In this document: positions 39,498 through 50,925 of the stretch, one piece after another
How the letters are laid out: every line of letters begins with the position of its first letter
How positions within the stretch are numbered: position 1 is the first letter of the stretch
DNA from: Aphanomyces cochlioides
Taxonomy: Eukaryota; Oomycota; Saprolegniomycetes; Saprolegniales; Verrucalvaceae
Reading direction: 5' to 3'
Assembly: GCA_019828595.1 (NCBI GenBank)
Contig: JAHQRK010000002.1
Coordinates: 2,232,001 to 2,296,000 of the forward strand
DNA length: 64,000 bases
Program-made: the position numbers and the translations under genes
The notes under the pieces: model-generated
Told to the model about the DNA's origin: nothing
Seen by the model: the letters and a program-made list of their open reading frames with translations, nothing else
Databases searched by the model: none

Positions 39498-42287
39498 TCA
39501 CATGGACAAATTCATTTCAGTGCGAAGACTTTGAGAGTCCTTGACTTCAGAAGTGTAATGCGTCTCCAGATATTTGACGATTTCATCAGCGGACGGTCGT
39601 TCTCTCGGATCCAAACGCCAGCACTTTGTGATCAAAGTCCAAAGCGGCTCTAGTTCAATGGCCAACCTCTTGGGCTTTTCAGGTCGATCATCCTCGTTGA
39701 GAAAAATACTGTCACGAAATTCCATTTCACTGCAATCTCGGTAAGGAACATCGTTGCAAAGAGTTTCCCAAACTGTCATCCCAAAAGACCAAACGTCCGA
39801 TTTCGTCGTCACGCTTCTGGGCTTGAAGTATTGTTCGGGGCTCATCCAGTTCAACGTTCCGCACCAACTAACTCCAGTTCTGGTATGTTCAAAGCTTGTG
39901 ATCGTCCGACTGAGTCCAAAATCTGCGATGGCCACTGTCGCTCGAAACGTGACGAGAACGTTGTCGCCTTTCAAATCTCGATGGATGATATTGGCTTTGT
40001 GGAGAGCTGCGAGGCCACAGGCAAATTGATAAACCATAGGCAGGAGATATTCAGGCCAGTCTCGAATGTATCGGCGGATATTGGTTTGACACAGCTCACT
40101 CACCACAATTGGAATCTTGGTACAAACTCCGATGAGAGTCAAGATGAACGGCTCGTTGGAGACATCTTTCCATGCCTTGATTTCTTTGGATATCAATTTT
40201 TGAAAATCTACTGGATCCGTCCCCTTGATGGAATTAAATTGCTTGACTGCCACTTCACGACCGAAATATCTGCCTTTGTACACAATGCCATAACCACCTT
40301 GTCCTAAAATTGAGCTAGCGGGAATCGGATCAAAGGAGACATCTTCTGATGACAACATCCATGTTTCATTGTCCAAATGAAATGAACTTGGTAGCAATTT
40401 GGTCGAGCTCATGGTTTCTACAGCAGCAGCAATCTTGTTTTGACAAGTTTCCACTTGGGCTTCAAATGACAGGCTTCGTCGCATGTTGCCAAAACGCACT
40501 TGATGCTGTTAATGCTCCAATCCTCGATGCATTTGAATAAACAAGTCGGATATTTCATCGGCCGGGCTTTTCAATTCGTCTTGCTGTTGCAAGTGTGCCT
40601 GAGCAAAATTTTTGTCCAAGTGACTGTCGAGGTTCTCCATCTTGGCCATTATATCTATCTCTACACAGGGAGTTCACTCCATTGTGTGTCGCCATTCATG
40701 CCTTCATCGTTCCAATTTCATTTCGTAAATCTTCTTTCGTGCCCTCTACGTGGACTTTTGCGTCTATGACAAGTGGCTCTGCCACGCGGAGAAGCCGATC
40801 TTGGAGGGATACAACGTTGGCACCGATCATTTCGACCATGGTCTCTTGGTACCTAGAATCCAGTTGGAGCTTCCGTGTTTGAGTTGTTAGGCGTGTCGTT
40901 TGCCAGAAATTTTTAATATCTTCAAAAACGGTGAGAAGAAGATTGACTTCCTCTGGAAGACCGCGGCGTCTCAATTCACGCATAACGCGCTCTACGATTA
41001 TCCCAGTTGCCAAAACCTTCTCGCGATGGATTTGGAACGTCATAGACTCTTTGAAAATAGCAGATGCGGTTGTAAATATGACATGTTTCATGCCCTTTAT
41101 ATCTTCCAAAGCTTGGCGAATGACCTCCGTGGCTGAAGCTATACCTAGATTTGGGCTCTGAGTCACTGGTCAATCAAAAGAATTATCTACTCATCGCATC
41201 ACCACTGTCAGAATTGCCCACACTTGCACTGCCAAGGTAAGAGTCGAGCAATTGTCGAATTTCTTGATTTCCAAGGTCACATGCTGTTTTTCCTTCCTAT
41301 TTCACAATGAGTGCAATGTTGTCATGAGATCTTTCCTTTTGTGTCCTCTGCTTGTCGGCGCCAGCTTTCAAGAGGAGCTTCACAACTTGCAAGTGTCCAT
41401 GCTTTGATGCTTTATGAAGAGAAGTTTCATCGTCCTAACCAGCTGGAATAACGCACTATTCACTCTGGAATATATTCATACCGCATCGGCTAAGTCCACT
41501 GTGGCTCCATGAGCTAGCAGCTCCTTCACGACGGCATCATATCCCTACTTCGAAGCCCAATGCAATGGAGTTTTGCCTCCCTTGGGCAATGCATCAGATA
41601 ATCCTCTTGGTCGAGCAACACCTTATTTGCAATATCCACCATTGCAAAATGAGCCAGAAGCTCCTTGACAACGTGCAAGTGGCCTCTCTCGGCAGCCCAA
41701 TAAAGCGGAGTCTGGTTGTACTGTGGACACAAGATAATCTTTAAGGCAGATGGGACTTCCAGTACCTTGTCTGCTATATTCACATCGGCGCCATGGGTCA
41801 GAAGTTCCTGGACGACATCAAAATGTCCAGCACAACAAGCCCGAGTCTTTCGATACTGTTCAGAGCCGTGAGATTCTTTCAAAATGGGATCATGCTTACT
41901 CTGTCTGTCGTATCAATTGTGGCGCCATGAGCAATCAGCACTTTGACATCGTCGACATATCCATTCGCTGAAGCTTCATGCAGAGGCGTTTGTTCATCCT
42001 ATCGCAGAAGTCGTGCGTTAGATTCGTCCATGTCTCGCTTGCCGTACTTCGTTTTTAAAGTTGACGTCGGCACCATCCCCCAAGAGTTCATGAACTTTAT
42101 CCACATCGCCTTCTTCCGCTGCCTTCAAGAGCTTGTTGCTTTTCGATCTGTCGACATCGTCACTATCCTCCCTGCGTTCGCGAACTTCCTCCACTTTCTC
42201 TTCTTCCGCTGCCTTTAAACGCTTCTTGCTTTGAGCACTGTCAATGAGATCCGAGGGTTTGTTTCCCATTGTGACGGTCGCATCCAC
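39498..42287 (-). pseudogene. Ankyrin-repeat protein kinase 2, several lesions
   Basis: Paralogue of kinase 1 in the same orientation. Exon 1 (42287-42018) encodes two Leu-Lys-Ala-Ala-Glu-Glu ankyrin starts (NKLLKAAEEGDVDKV). Ankyrin exons follow with 40-50-nt introns; one repeat is shortened (YRKTRACCAGHFDVV) and another has TAG at 41545-41547. The coiled-coil part has a TGA near 40696 and a TAA at 40509-40511 where kinase 1 has the Tyr of EHYEHQ. The kinase domain (from Met 40484) is complete: LGQGGYGIVYKG, VAVKQF, HRDLKGDN, DFGLS, MSPEQY. A shorter kinase-only protein of about 328 residues remains possible. Confidence 0.8.
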
Positions 42288-44804
42288 TTTCTATCGACGG
42301 GACTCGACTTCAATTCCGGAAAGTTATCGACAAGGTTGTATTTTTTGAAATCTGACCAATCAAACATAAATTAGTTGTGAAAAATTGTATTTGATTGGTC
42401 GAAACTAGCTAAAAAGTCTGGTTCCGGTCAAACATCTCACTCACTGTCACACCACTGCACGATTGGCTAAAATTCTGCATTGCCCAGTGTCAACAACACA
42501 GAGTGCATGACAACACGGAGTCCACGTTGACAACATGGCTAGTCGAGTTTGGCCACAGACGCATTAACATTATGTTTAGGCCTGTCATACTTAGTTCTAA
42601 ATGGTAACAATTGATTGCAAAGTGCACCACATATACTGTTGTTTTGTTCGACGCTATGAGTCGCGTACATTGAATAGAATTTTCACAAAACTACCCGACG
42701 TAACCTCAGTTTGATCTCCGATGTGCGTGAGCATGTGATGTCGCTTTAGTTTTTCACAACAACAACGACCAACTTGTCTTTTGATCGGTACTTGGACGTA
42801 AGATATCTGTACACAGAACACAAATTCGCCTCAATCTACCAAATCCAAATGATGGGCAGTAGTTATGATTAGATACAAGACATGTTTAAGTCTATAATAC
42901 AATGGAAGTGACTACGTTTCAGGTGCAAAGCATATTTCGATAACAAACCGGACTCAACGGGTGTTCATGCTGCCCGGCTTTTCAATGTTCTCACATTGAA
43001 AGTGCATCGACACAAGCACAAGAGGGCAAAGGACTATGTATTCATTCACGACCTTACTTAGATGGCTTTCAGTTAAATATGAATGTCCAGTCAAAGCAGA
43101 GTCACCTCTGCATCTAACAAGCCGATAAACGACTTGATTGACTGTGACAGGAAAAGATATTGTCGGACAGGTGTGATTTGGCACCTGATTGGCCAGTTTT
43201 AGCACACTCTGGATCACACTGCCAGTTTGATTTGCATCACGATAAAATTCCAAAATATAGCACTGAACTGTATTTCTATCCAATCAATGTTTTTGCTGAT
43301 TGAATTATCTATGAAGCGATTGGCTCCATCACCAAAAATACAACTTCGGTGTGATTTTGTAGATAACATTGAGGTATTTGATGGGGTATTTATCACACTC
43401 AAGTGTGATCCACGGTGTGATTTCTCCTGCGAGTCATTTTGTATGGAAATCACACTTGTCACACAACATACAAATATCATAAAAGGCTGTTCTAAGTCCA
43501 TGCCACGCCAGTGAGATCCTAAACAACGGTAGTGCATTAGTCTAATGCGCCTATGATGTATGCCTTGTTTTCTCAGCTCAGGAGCGCCGCGCTTCGCGCG
43601 GCGCTGCTTTTTATCGTTTCCGCTTCTATCATAGAAATGCGGCGTCTCAACCATAGAGTTCCTGATATTTTAACACTGCGATTTCTTTAATCATTTAGTT
43701 CAGACAGCATGTTCCTTTCCGTGTTGAAATACGGGGTTGTTCATTAGTTTAGAGAGAGCTGTATTAGGCGCAATATTCGTAGTCAGCTTTGCTAGCGCTT
43801 GTTTAAAGCAAATACTCGTCATACGCGCACGAAATTGTTGTTGTGTGCTAACCTTTCTTATCCTGGCCTAGTAATCTATCACAGCACTGATGTTCGTGAA
43901 GGACGTCGGAGCAGAAAATCGGCTAAGATAATTCATTCTATTCTCCACAAAATAGTGACCACACGACTTCATAGCCGCAAAATCTTGACAAAAACGATCC
44001 CCACGTGTGCATCATGTACTCTCTATGTGATGCAGCTCATTAGAAATCCTACAGAACGACATTCAAATAACTTCTTTCCATCTCAAGAGGGACTCGAGAC
44101 TTTGGGAATTTTCTTAATTTTAACCAGTAGAAACTGGTGTGATCCACAGTGTGATATCTTGTCGAAACGGTCATGGTATTTTGGGTTGGAGTCGGTTGAA
44201 CATCAACGACCCGGCGTCAGTGACATGAAAGATCGTCCAGGATCACGTTGCAACCAAGTGCTAGCAGATGCTGTGCAGTCGACACTTGCAATGCATTTCT
44301 TAGCTGCAGCTTCGAGACACGATGCAGGGGTCTGTCACTGTTCAAGGTTGCAAGTTGCGATCGAGGACATGAAGCAACGTTGGGCAGGGAATTGCAGACT
44401 CTTAGTTGCCCCTGCAAGTCCAGCTCGTCGCCAATGTATAGCACTTCTTCTCTGCGACTTGGAGCGTCCAATGTCGGTACAATCTTGTCTGACGGTTGCT
44501 TTTGTCAATGAGTCACAAGTTTCAAATGTCTCAACCTGTCAATTTTTATATTTTGCCTGTATAAAGGTAATTTTTCAATCTGGCTGACAGCGTTATAGTC
44601 ATCCACGTCCGACGTGATAGCGTTTCTAACATTCAGCCACAAGGCAAGACTGTTTGTTTAATACCTGCAGAGGGCTCTCATGGAAAAGCCTGGGGACAAA
44701 ATGGGCGAGGGACCCAATCCGGCCCAAAAACCCTCTACTTGCCGAATATAATATTGTAGAGGTATTGTGCAATATATTGTCTTAGTATAAAATATATTTT
44801 TACC
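42288..44804. other. Gene-poor 2.5-kb interval
   Basis: AT-rich with no supported gene. It includes many TGTGAT/ATCACA words (43160-43470, 44130-44160) and the hairpin at 43583. Frames at 43214-43654 and 43799-44587 have no domains or paralogues. Confidence 0.45.
43583..43605. terminator. GC-rich perfect hairpin followed by T5
   Basis: AGCGCCGCGC, loop TTC, GCGCGGCGCT: a 10-bp perfect stem with a 3-nt loop, followed by GCTTTTTATCG. By shape it is a bacterial rho-independent terminator. In a eukaryotic AT-rich spacer its role is unknown. Confidence 0.4.
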
Positions 44805-45800
44805 TAAGCACTTTCCAGCACCTCGTTGACGAGATTGAATGTGTCATCGATGTTGCCAGTGTATTTCCGTGTAGCGCTTGTACAAGCAGTGCGCTTTGCT
44901 CGATAAGTCTTTCCAGTGCTTGTAAAAGCTGATGTACATCGAGGTTTCGTCGAATGTTTCAATTGTCTACAAGATAATCATTCAAGGAGATGCAGATGCA
45001 AACTAACCTGGCACGACACGGAGCTTGACATCGACTCGAGACGGCCACGGAAGAGGCCCCAGATCAACTCGGACATGATATTGAAATCAAACGTCTTTGT
45101 CGTTTGAAACGCGACTTGCATCACGAGCTCTTCGTTGATTTTTGACAGATGTGGGATATACGACACATATTCATTCGTTTGGTCAATCAAGCCGCTCTCA
45201 ACCATAGTCAGCTCGGTGAGCTGGTAGTGGTGCTCGCAGATAGCGTGAATAGCTTGTCTACGAAGGGTTGGATCCTTGATAAGTCTGTTGAGCCTCCATT
45301 TATTGCATTCTAGCGTCGGCAGTGTCGTCAATTTTGGCTTTTTTCTCGTGAGAGCTTGGAGAGTTTTGCCAAATTTAATGTGTTCTTGTAGCTCATGTTT
45401 GAGTCGTTCGTTCTCGTTGATCGAGTTCTTGGCGACAATGCGTACTTTGTTTGCAATCTTTTGCCAAGGAGTTTCAGTATCGCTGTCGAGACTCTTGACT
45501 TGCTGGAGTAGGACCAAATGCTGCTCTAGCTCTTCTACTTTAAGGCGGAGGTATTCAATTTCTTCTCTGGCGTTTGCGTGGATCGTTCGTCCTTGGTTTG
45601 AAACTATCGTCATTCTGGAGAGTCGTTAACTTGTCGTTGGGAAGCGGACTCGCCGAGAGGATTTCGGCGCCAATAGTAATCGTGGCCGACGGATCAAATA
45701 CGTTTATATCGTCCAGGATCATAGCATCAATGTCATCTCCATCCGTGAGGAAGTCGTCGGAAGAAATCGATTCGAGTGCATCAGCCAGGGCTTTGATAAG
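44805..45800 (-). pseudogene. bZIP/M96-type copy C, truncated and frameshifted
   Basis: Starts without an ATG (LIKALADALESI in place of the family MxxLLIDALDT). The basic region DPRKRQR is separated from EEIEYLRLKVEELEQHL by loss of 2 bases near 45560. The rest of exon 1 and exon 2 (FYKHWKDLSSKAHCLYKRY) are recognisable. Then the sequence jumps to YTGNIDDTFNLVNEVLESA and a stop, losing all of exon 3 and most of exon 4. Divergent from copy D with about 50 bp between them. Confidence 0.8.
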
Positions 45801-45804
45801 GAAA

Positions 45805-45814
45805 CCTCTATAAG
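45805..45814 (+). promoter_or_regulatory. CCTCTATAAG motif of bZIP copy D
   Basis: TATA-like motif 35-44 bp upstream of the ATG at 45849, matching those of copies A and E. Confidence 0.45.
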
Positions 45815-45848
45815 TTTATACCGACATTGCCTTTTCACACCGAACGCA

Positions 45849-47305
45849 ATGGAACAACTGCTCATCGATGCCCTCGACACTTTGCCAGACGAAGACGTCT
45901 TGGCTGGCTCGCTGGACGAGCTAATCACTGAAGACTTTGAAATCTTTCAGTCGCCAGCAAGCTCAGCCTCGACGGCCTGTACACTTCCTGCCGTGAATAG
46001 TTCAGACGCGTCGACTGACTCCAGCACGAGATCATCTCCGATTTCGACAGAAGCCACTGTGGGCAAACCAGCAGCAGTACTACCAAAGACGATCAACTTA
46101 AGTCGCAAGCGCCAACGGGATGAAATTGAGTACCTGCGCTCCAAAGTCAAAGAGTTGGAGCAGCATTTGAGAGTCCTCCAGCATGTCAAAGCCAGAGAAG
46201 ACGCTGATGAAACGCCATGGCAACGAAAAGCCAACCGAGTGCGCATGGCCAAACAAGCTGCATTAAATGAAAACGAGAAACTCAAACATGAGCTGGAAGA
46301 GCAGATTCAATTTGGCAAAGCATTGCAGGCGCTTATGATGAATCGCCCTAAGTTGACAGTCTTACCAACCCTGCAGAGTGAACAATGGCGCATCCACAAA
46401 CTGGTGACGGATCCAGTGCTACGCCGTCAAGCCATTGAAGAAATCTACAACCAGCAATTCCAACTCACAGACTGCGCGATGATTGAAAGTGGGCTTCAGG
46501 ATGGAGTGGATTGTCTGGAATCGTTCACACCACGTTTGTCCCGATCAACGGCCGACCTTGTCCTGTGCACATCCTACAGCAAAGTCATGGACATGAGCGT
46601 TGACATCGTTTCAGAATTTGCGTGGTTAATGCTACAACGCAAATGCAAAGGATGGAAGGATGTCTACGTAAAGGTAATTTTAGTTCATCATGCTCGGCGT
46701 TATAACATGTCCCGCGGCAGGTGCTTGAAAAGTATTGCCCCAACTCAATATACATGTGAGTAAAGAAGAACTGGGCGGATCTCACCATCGAAGGGAATTG
46801 CTTGTACAAAAGATTCATCGAGTCTGATCGCCACGTGATGGTCTCTCGGTAAAGCAGCACTCTGTCACTGTGATGAGCGACCCTGTAGGACTGTGCTTGA
46901 AGATGAAATGTATCCATTTACTGAAGGCACATTGATCATGAACCAAAGTGCGTGGTAGGCTTGGACTCGTTGAAATCATGAGCTAAACGAGATATCGTCC
47001 TTTTTAGGGTTGTCGTTGAAAAGCTCCAAGATGGTCAAGGTTGTCAAATGAAGTATTTTTTCAAGTGCACGCCACCGATGGTTCAGTCACATTTTGGAGC
47101 AAGCTACATGGACAATGATGCCGCGATGGCACGCTTTCATCAAGTCGGCAGAGTTACAGACTCGGTCTTGTCCACTTTAAAAGTATTCGTTGGGCATTTT
47201 GGCAAGTCGCTCAGCACTCTTTTGGCCAACTACGACGGCAGTGTGGTCGAAACCTTTAATTGCGTCTCGTCGAGGTGGGCCAAGCAGTCGCAAGTTCAGA
47301 ACTAA
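45849..47305 (+). pseudogene. bZIP/M96-type copy D, one nonsense codon
   Basis: Exons 45849-46673, 46721-46848 (128 nt), 46889-46954 (66 nt), 47008-47305 total 439 codons including the stop and keep frame throughout. Exon 1 has MEQLLIDALDTLPDED, basic region INLSRKRQRDEIEYLR, zipper ELEQHLRVLQ, TPWQ, then FGKALQALMMNRPKLTVLP and KLVTDPVLRRQAI. In exon 2 a TGA at 46757-46759 sits where copy E has an Arg codon (YVRVNK). Everything else is intact. The truncated product would keep the whole bZIP but lose the C-terminal domain, so it might still act. Confidence 0.8.
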
Positions 47306-47468
47306 GATGTTCACTGTCAATAACTATCTCGAGTGCAAGTGAATCTTGTTGACACTGACGCTTTCCAAGAAGGACATTTCAAACTTGTGAAAAAGTACAA
47401 ATTGCTCAAATTACCAAGTCCAAAGTCAAAACTATTTTTAGACTTCAGACAGGCTTCAAGTTTTAAAA

Positions 47469-47478
47469 CCTCTATAAA
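47469..47478 (+). promoter_or_regulatory. CCTCTATAAA motif of bZIP copy E
   Basis: Located 44-53 bp upstream of the ATG at 47522. Confidence 0.45.
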
Positions 47479-47521
47479 ATAATATTCACGTTGCCGCTTT
47501 TGCAGAATCAAACACGGCACG

Positions 47522-48939
47522 ATGGACACCTCGCTCGTCGACGCGCTTAGTACATTGCCAGACGAGGATGTCCTGGCTAGTACGATCGACGAGATGATTA
47601 TGGAGGAATTTGGCATATTCGAACCGTCTACAAGCTCCAGCAGCAGTACATCGGCTAGTGATTCAACAATATCGAAGAACCCAAGTTCGTTCACAGACTG
47701 CAGCTCGAAGTCGTCACCGATTTCCACCGTGGGCCGAGTTGACGAAGTGTCAGCCCCAAGACCAAAGAAGATCAATCTCAGTCGAAAACGCCAACGGGAT
47801 GAAATTGAATACTTGCGCTCCAAAGTTGAAGAATTGGAGCAGCATTTAAACGTACTCCAGCATGTCAAAGCTAGCGAAGATGCCAATGAAACTCCATGGC
47901 AAAGAAAAGCCAACAGAGTGCGTAAGGCCAAACTAGCTGCAATGAGTGAAAACGAGAAACTCAAGGATGAGTTGGAAGGACAAATTCAATTTGGCAAAGC
48001 ATTGCAGATCCTCATGATGGATCGACCGCAGTTGACAATGCTGCCGACCCTGCAGAGCGATCAATGGCGGGTTCAAAAACTGGTGACAGATCCTGTACTT
48101 CGCCGTCAAGCTATTGAAGAGATTCTGCACCAGCAATACCAGCTCACGGTATTTACAAAGATTGAAAGCGGTCTCGAGGATGGCGTGGTAAGCCTTCCGT
48201 CATTCACACCACGTTTGGCTCGATCAACGGCCGACCTTGTCATGTGTGCAGCCTACAGCAAGATCTTCGACTTTAGCGTTGATATTGTGTCGGAATTTGC
48301 ATGGATGATGTGCCAAGGAAGATTTAAAGTAAGGAAGGACATGTCGTTCGAGGTAAATCAAGTCAATTCTCTCAAATGTCAGTGGCAATAGGTATTTGAA
48401 AAACATGGCAATGACTCCATTTACGTGCGTGTGAATAAAATGTGGAATGAATTTGCGATCCAGGGAAACACCTTGTATAAGCGATTTCCTGGGCCAGATC
48501 GGGTGGTCATTGTTGCAAGGTGCTCAAAAAGAAAATTTATTAGGACTGTGCTAGAAGATGAGGTGTATCCCTTCTCTGAGGGGACTTTGATTTTGAATCA
48601 AAGCGTTCGGTAAGATTGCGTCCAACGAATGCCAAGTTGTTTCAGATTCGCTGTAGGATTGTCATTGAACAACTCCAACACGACCAGAAGTGTCAAATGA
48701 AATACTTTTACAAATGCACGCCGCCGACGGTGAAGTCGCATTTTGGTGCCCAGTATATGGACGAGGAGATTGTCCTCTCAAAATTTTATCGAGTTGGGAC
48801 TGTCACTGAGTCGGTTTTGCTCACACTGAAGGCATTTGTTGGCTATTTTGGCAAGACACTAACTGCAATGTTGGACAACTACGATGGCAACGTCGTCGAG
48901 ACTTTTGAGCGAGTGGCGTCACCGAAGCGTGGCCATTAG
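47522..48939 (+). CDS. bZIP/M96-type protein, copy E, with 24-nt optional intron
   Basis: Exons 47522-48352, 48392-48519 (128 nt), 48544-48609 (66 nt), 48657-48939: 435 residues. Acidic N-terminus with DEMIMEEFGIFE, basic region KINLSRKRQRDEIEYLR, zipper, second helix with NETPWQRKANRVR, and a C-terminal domain ending in FYRVGTVTESVLLTLK-type motifs. Intron 2 (48520-48543) is only 24 nt (GTGCTC...TTATTAG), in frame and stop-free, so retention would add eight residues. Likely a nuclear DNA-binding regulator by the basic zipper; the target is unknown. Confidence 0.82.
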
Positions 48940-49363
48940 TACCGTCAATACAAAACGTCTTGAGTAAATAGTCAAGTCTGAGTTGTGAATCTTATTCCTC
49001 AACTCGACATTTCCCCACGAGCAAGCATTTATACTTGGTACTATTCTTGTGAGTTATTCACTATCGATATCTTTGGCGTTGAAGTCTCTACTTATACCAT
49101 AGGATATGTTTCACCAGAGTTGTGTGTTTTCATACATCTTATCCCCAAGTTATGAGCTTTAAGCGTTATCCTTTATGATCGAGCAGTTTGTAAAACATAA
49201 AAGATTCATTTGATTAGCTAAAAATTGTACTTAAAACTACTTTAAATTTCAGCCAATGAAATAGACGTAAAAATAGATATATATTTTGATTGAGTAATAT
49301 GAACAGAGACTAATTTGACACACCGCCGAACCATCACATTCTCTCACACGACGTTCAAGTGCG
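48940..49363. other. Intergenic, no gene seen
   Basis: AT-rich promoter region of copy F. A TATA-like ATAGATATATATTTTG lies about 95 bp upstream of the ATG. Confidence 0.4.
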
Positions 49364-50733
49364 ATGAACACAGCACTTTCTGGAATGGATGAGCTAGAAA
49401 CGATTCCTCTGGACCATATCTTGGCCAGCGATGACGACCTTGATGGCTTGACCTTGATGGACACTGACTTCTTTGAGTCTACAGTCTCTATGATCCAGCC
49501 TGCTGAAGAGATTCGATCAGCCCAAACAAACGCGAACAAGAAGCTTGCCACGTCAAAGTCTCCAGCGCTAATTGATTGCACCTTTCAAACGAAGACAAAA
49601 GACACTCGAAAGCGCCAGCGAGAAGAGACAGAATACCTCCGGTCGAAAGTTGAAGAGCTTGAACAGCATTTGAAAGTACTTCAGCAGATCAAATCGCTGG
49701 ACAAGGACAACGAGACACCATGGCAGAAAATTGCGACCAGAGTCCGCAACGTGTCTAAAGACGCGCAGCTTGAAAATGAAAAACTCAGACAAGAGCTGGA
49801 ACAACACGTTAATTTCGGGAAAACTCTCCAAGCACTTATGAAGAAGAAACCGAAATTGACCATGCTGCCAACTCTAGCGAGCGATCAATGGCGACTGAAT
49901 AAACTAGTCAAAGATCCTGCTCTTCGCCGTCAAGCCATGCACGATATATGCGAGCAGCAGTACCAGCTCACTGAATTTATGTTAGTTGAAAATGGCCTTT
50001 TGGACCGCGTGGATGAATACGTGTCGTATTCACCTCGACTTTCCAAGATAAACAATGAATTGGTGATCCAATTTGCATCTTGCACGACAAGAGCTTTTGA
50101 TTTCAACACAATTTCCGATTTGGTGTGGAGTCTCTTTCAAGGACTCCGTGCTGGGGCAATCAAGAGCAATGTGGGTATGGTTTTCCATGCGAGTGTCATT
50201 TTTGACGTAGAAAATTGCTGACTTGGACGATGGCTCGATATATTTTTGCTACATCAAGAATTTGGGCGCCTTCTCCAGCAAGTCTAATTGTTTATACAAG
50301 CGTTTTAATGAAAACAATCGACACGTCATTGTCGGTCGGTAAGTGCTACATCGACGCGTACAATGATTTGAACAATTTCAAGGTCAATTCTTGAAGACGA
50401 ATTATATCCCTTCCAAGATGGCGAGCTGGTTCTAAACAAGAGTTCATGGTATGGACACTGTGCTTTCGATCTAATGCATTTCGTAGGATTGTCCTCGAAA
50501 AAGTCGACAATGGAGCAGCTTGTCGTCTAAAATACATGCAAAAATCAACGCTGCCGATGATTCAACTGAACAATGCTGCCAAACGCGATATTCTCTCTCA
50601 GCACAATCGCATCGGAAGTGTGACTGACTCTGTCTTGCTATCACTCAAGACGATGAATCTTGAATTCACTCAGGCAATTGACACCATGCTCAACGCACAC
50701 AGCACCAATACTGTCGACACATTGCTATACTAA
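49364..50733 (+). CDS. bZIP/M96-type protein, copy F
   Basis: Exons 49364-50170, 50211-50338 (128 nt), 50383-50448 (66 nt), 50487-50733, with 38-44-nt introns; 415 residues, no lesion seen. The basic region is KDTRKRQREETEYLR, which lacks the Asn found in the other copies (NxSRKRQR), followed by a zipper (SKVEELEQHLKVLQQIKSLD), NETPWQ, FGKTLQALMKKKPKLTMLP, and the conserved DPALRRQAMHDICEQQYQLTE. The C-terminal domain has RIGSVTDSVLLSLK. The loss of the basic-region Asn may alter DNA recognition (inference). Confidence 0.82.
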
Positions 50734-50925
50734 TCGAATCCAACATGGCCCTCCGCAAAATATTCTTGTGGTGCATTGAATAATCATCTCACTGTGCCAA
50801 TTTATCAACTGAATAAAGCAGTGAAGGCGAAACGAACAAAGTTCAAAGGCAGAATTAACACATCTGAAGTCAATACAACAATGAATTGAAATGGAAAAAT
50901 AATGTTGGCAGCAAGAGGAATCGAC

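Noticed and set aside
43799..44587. 262-codon plus-strand frame in the gene-poor interval
   Set aside because: Cys/Arg/Ser-rich with no domain; crosses the TGTGAT-rich DNA; looks like chance opening.
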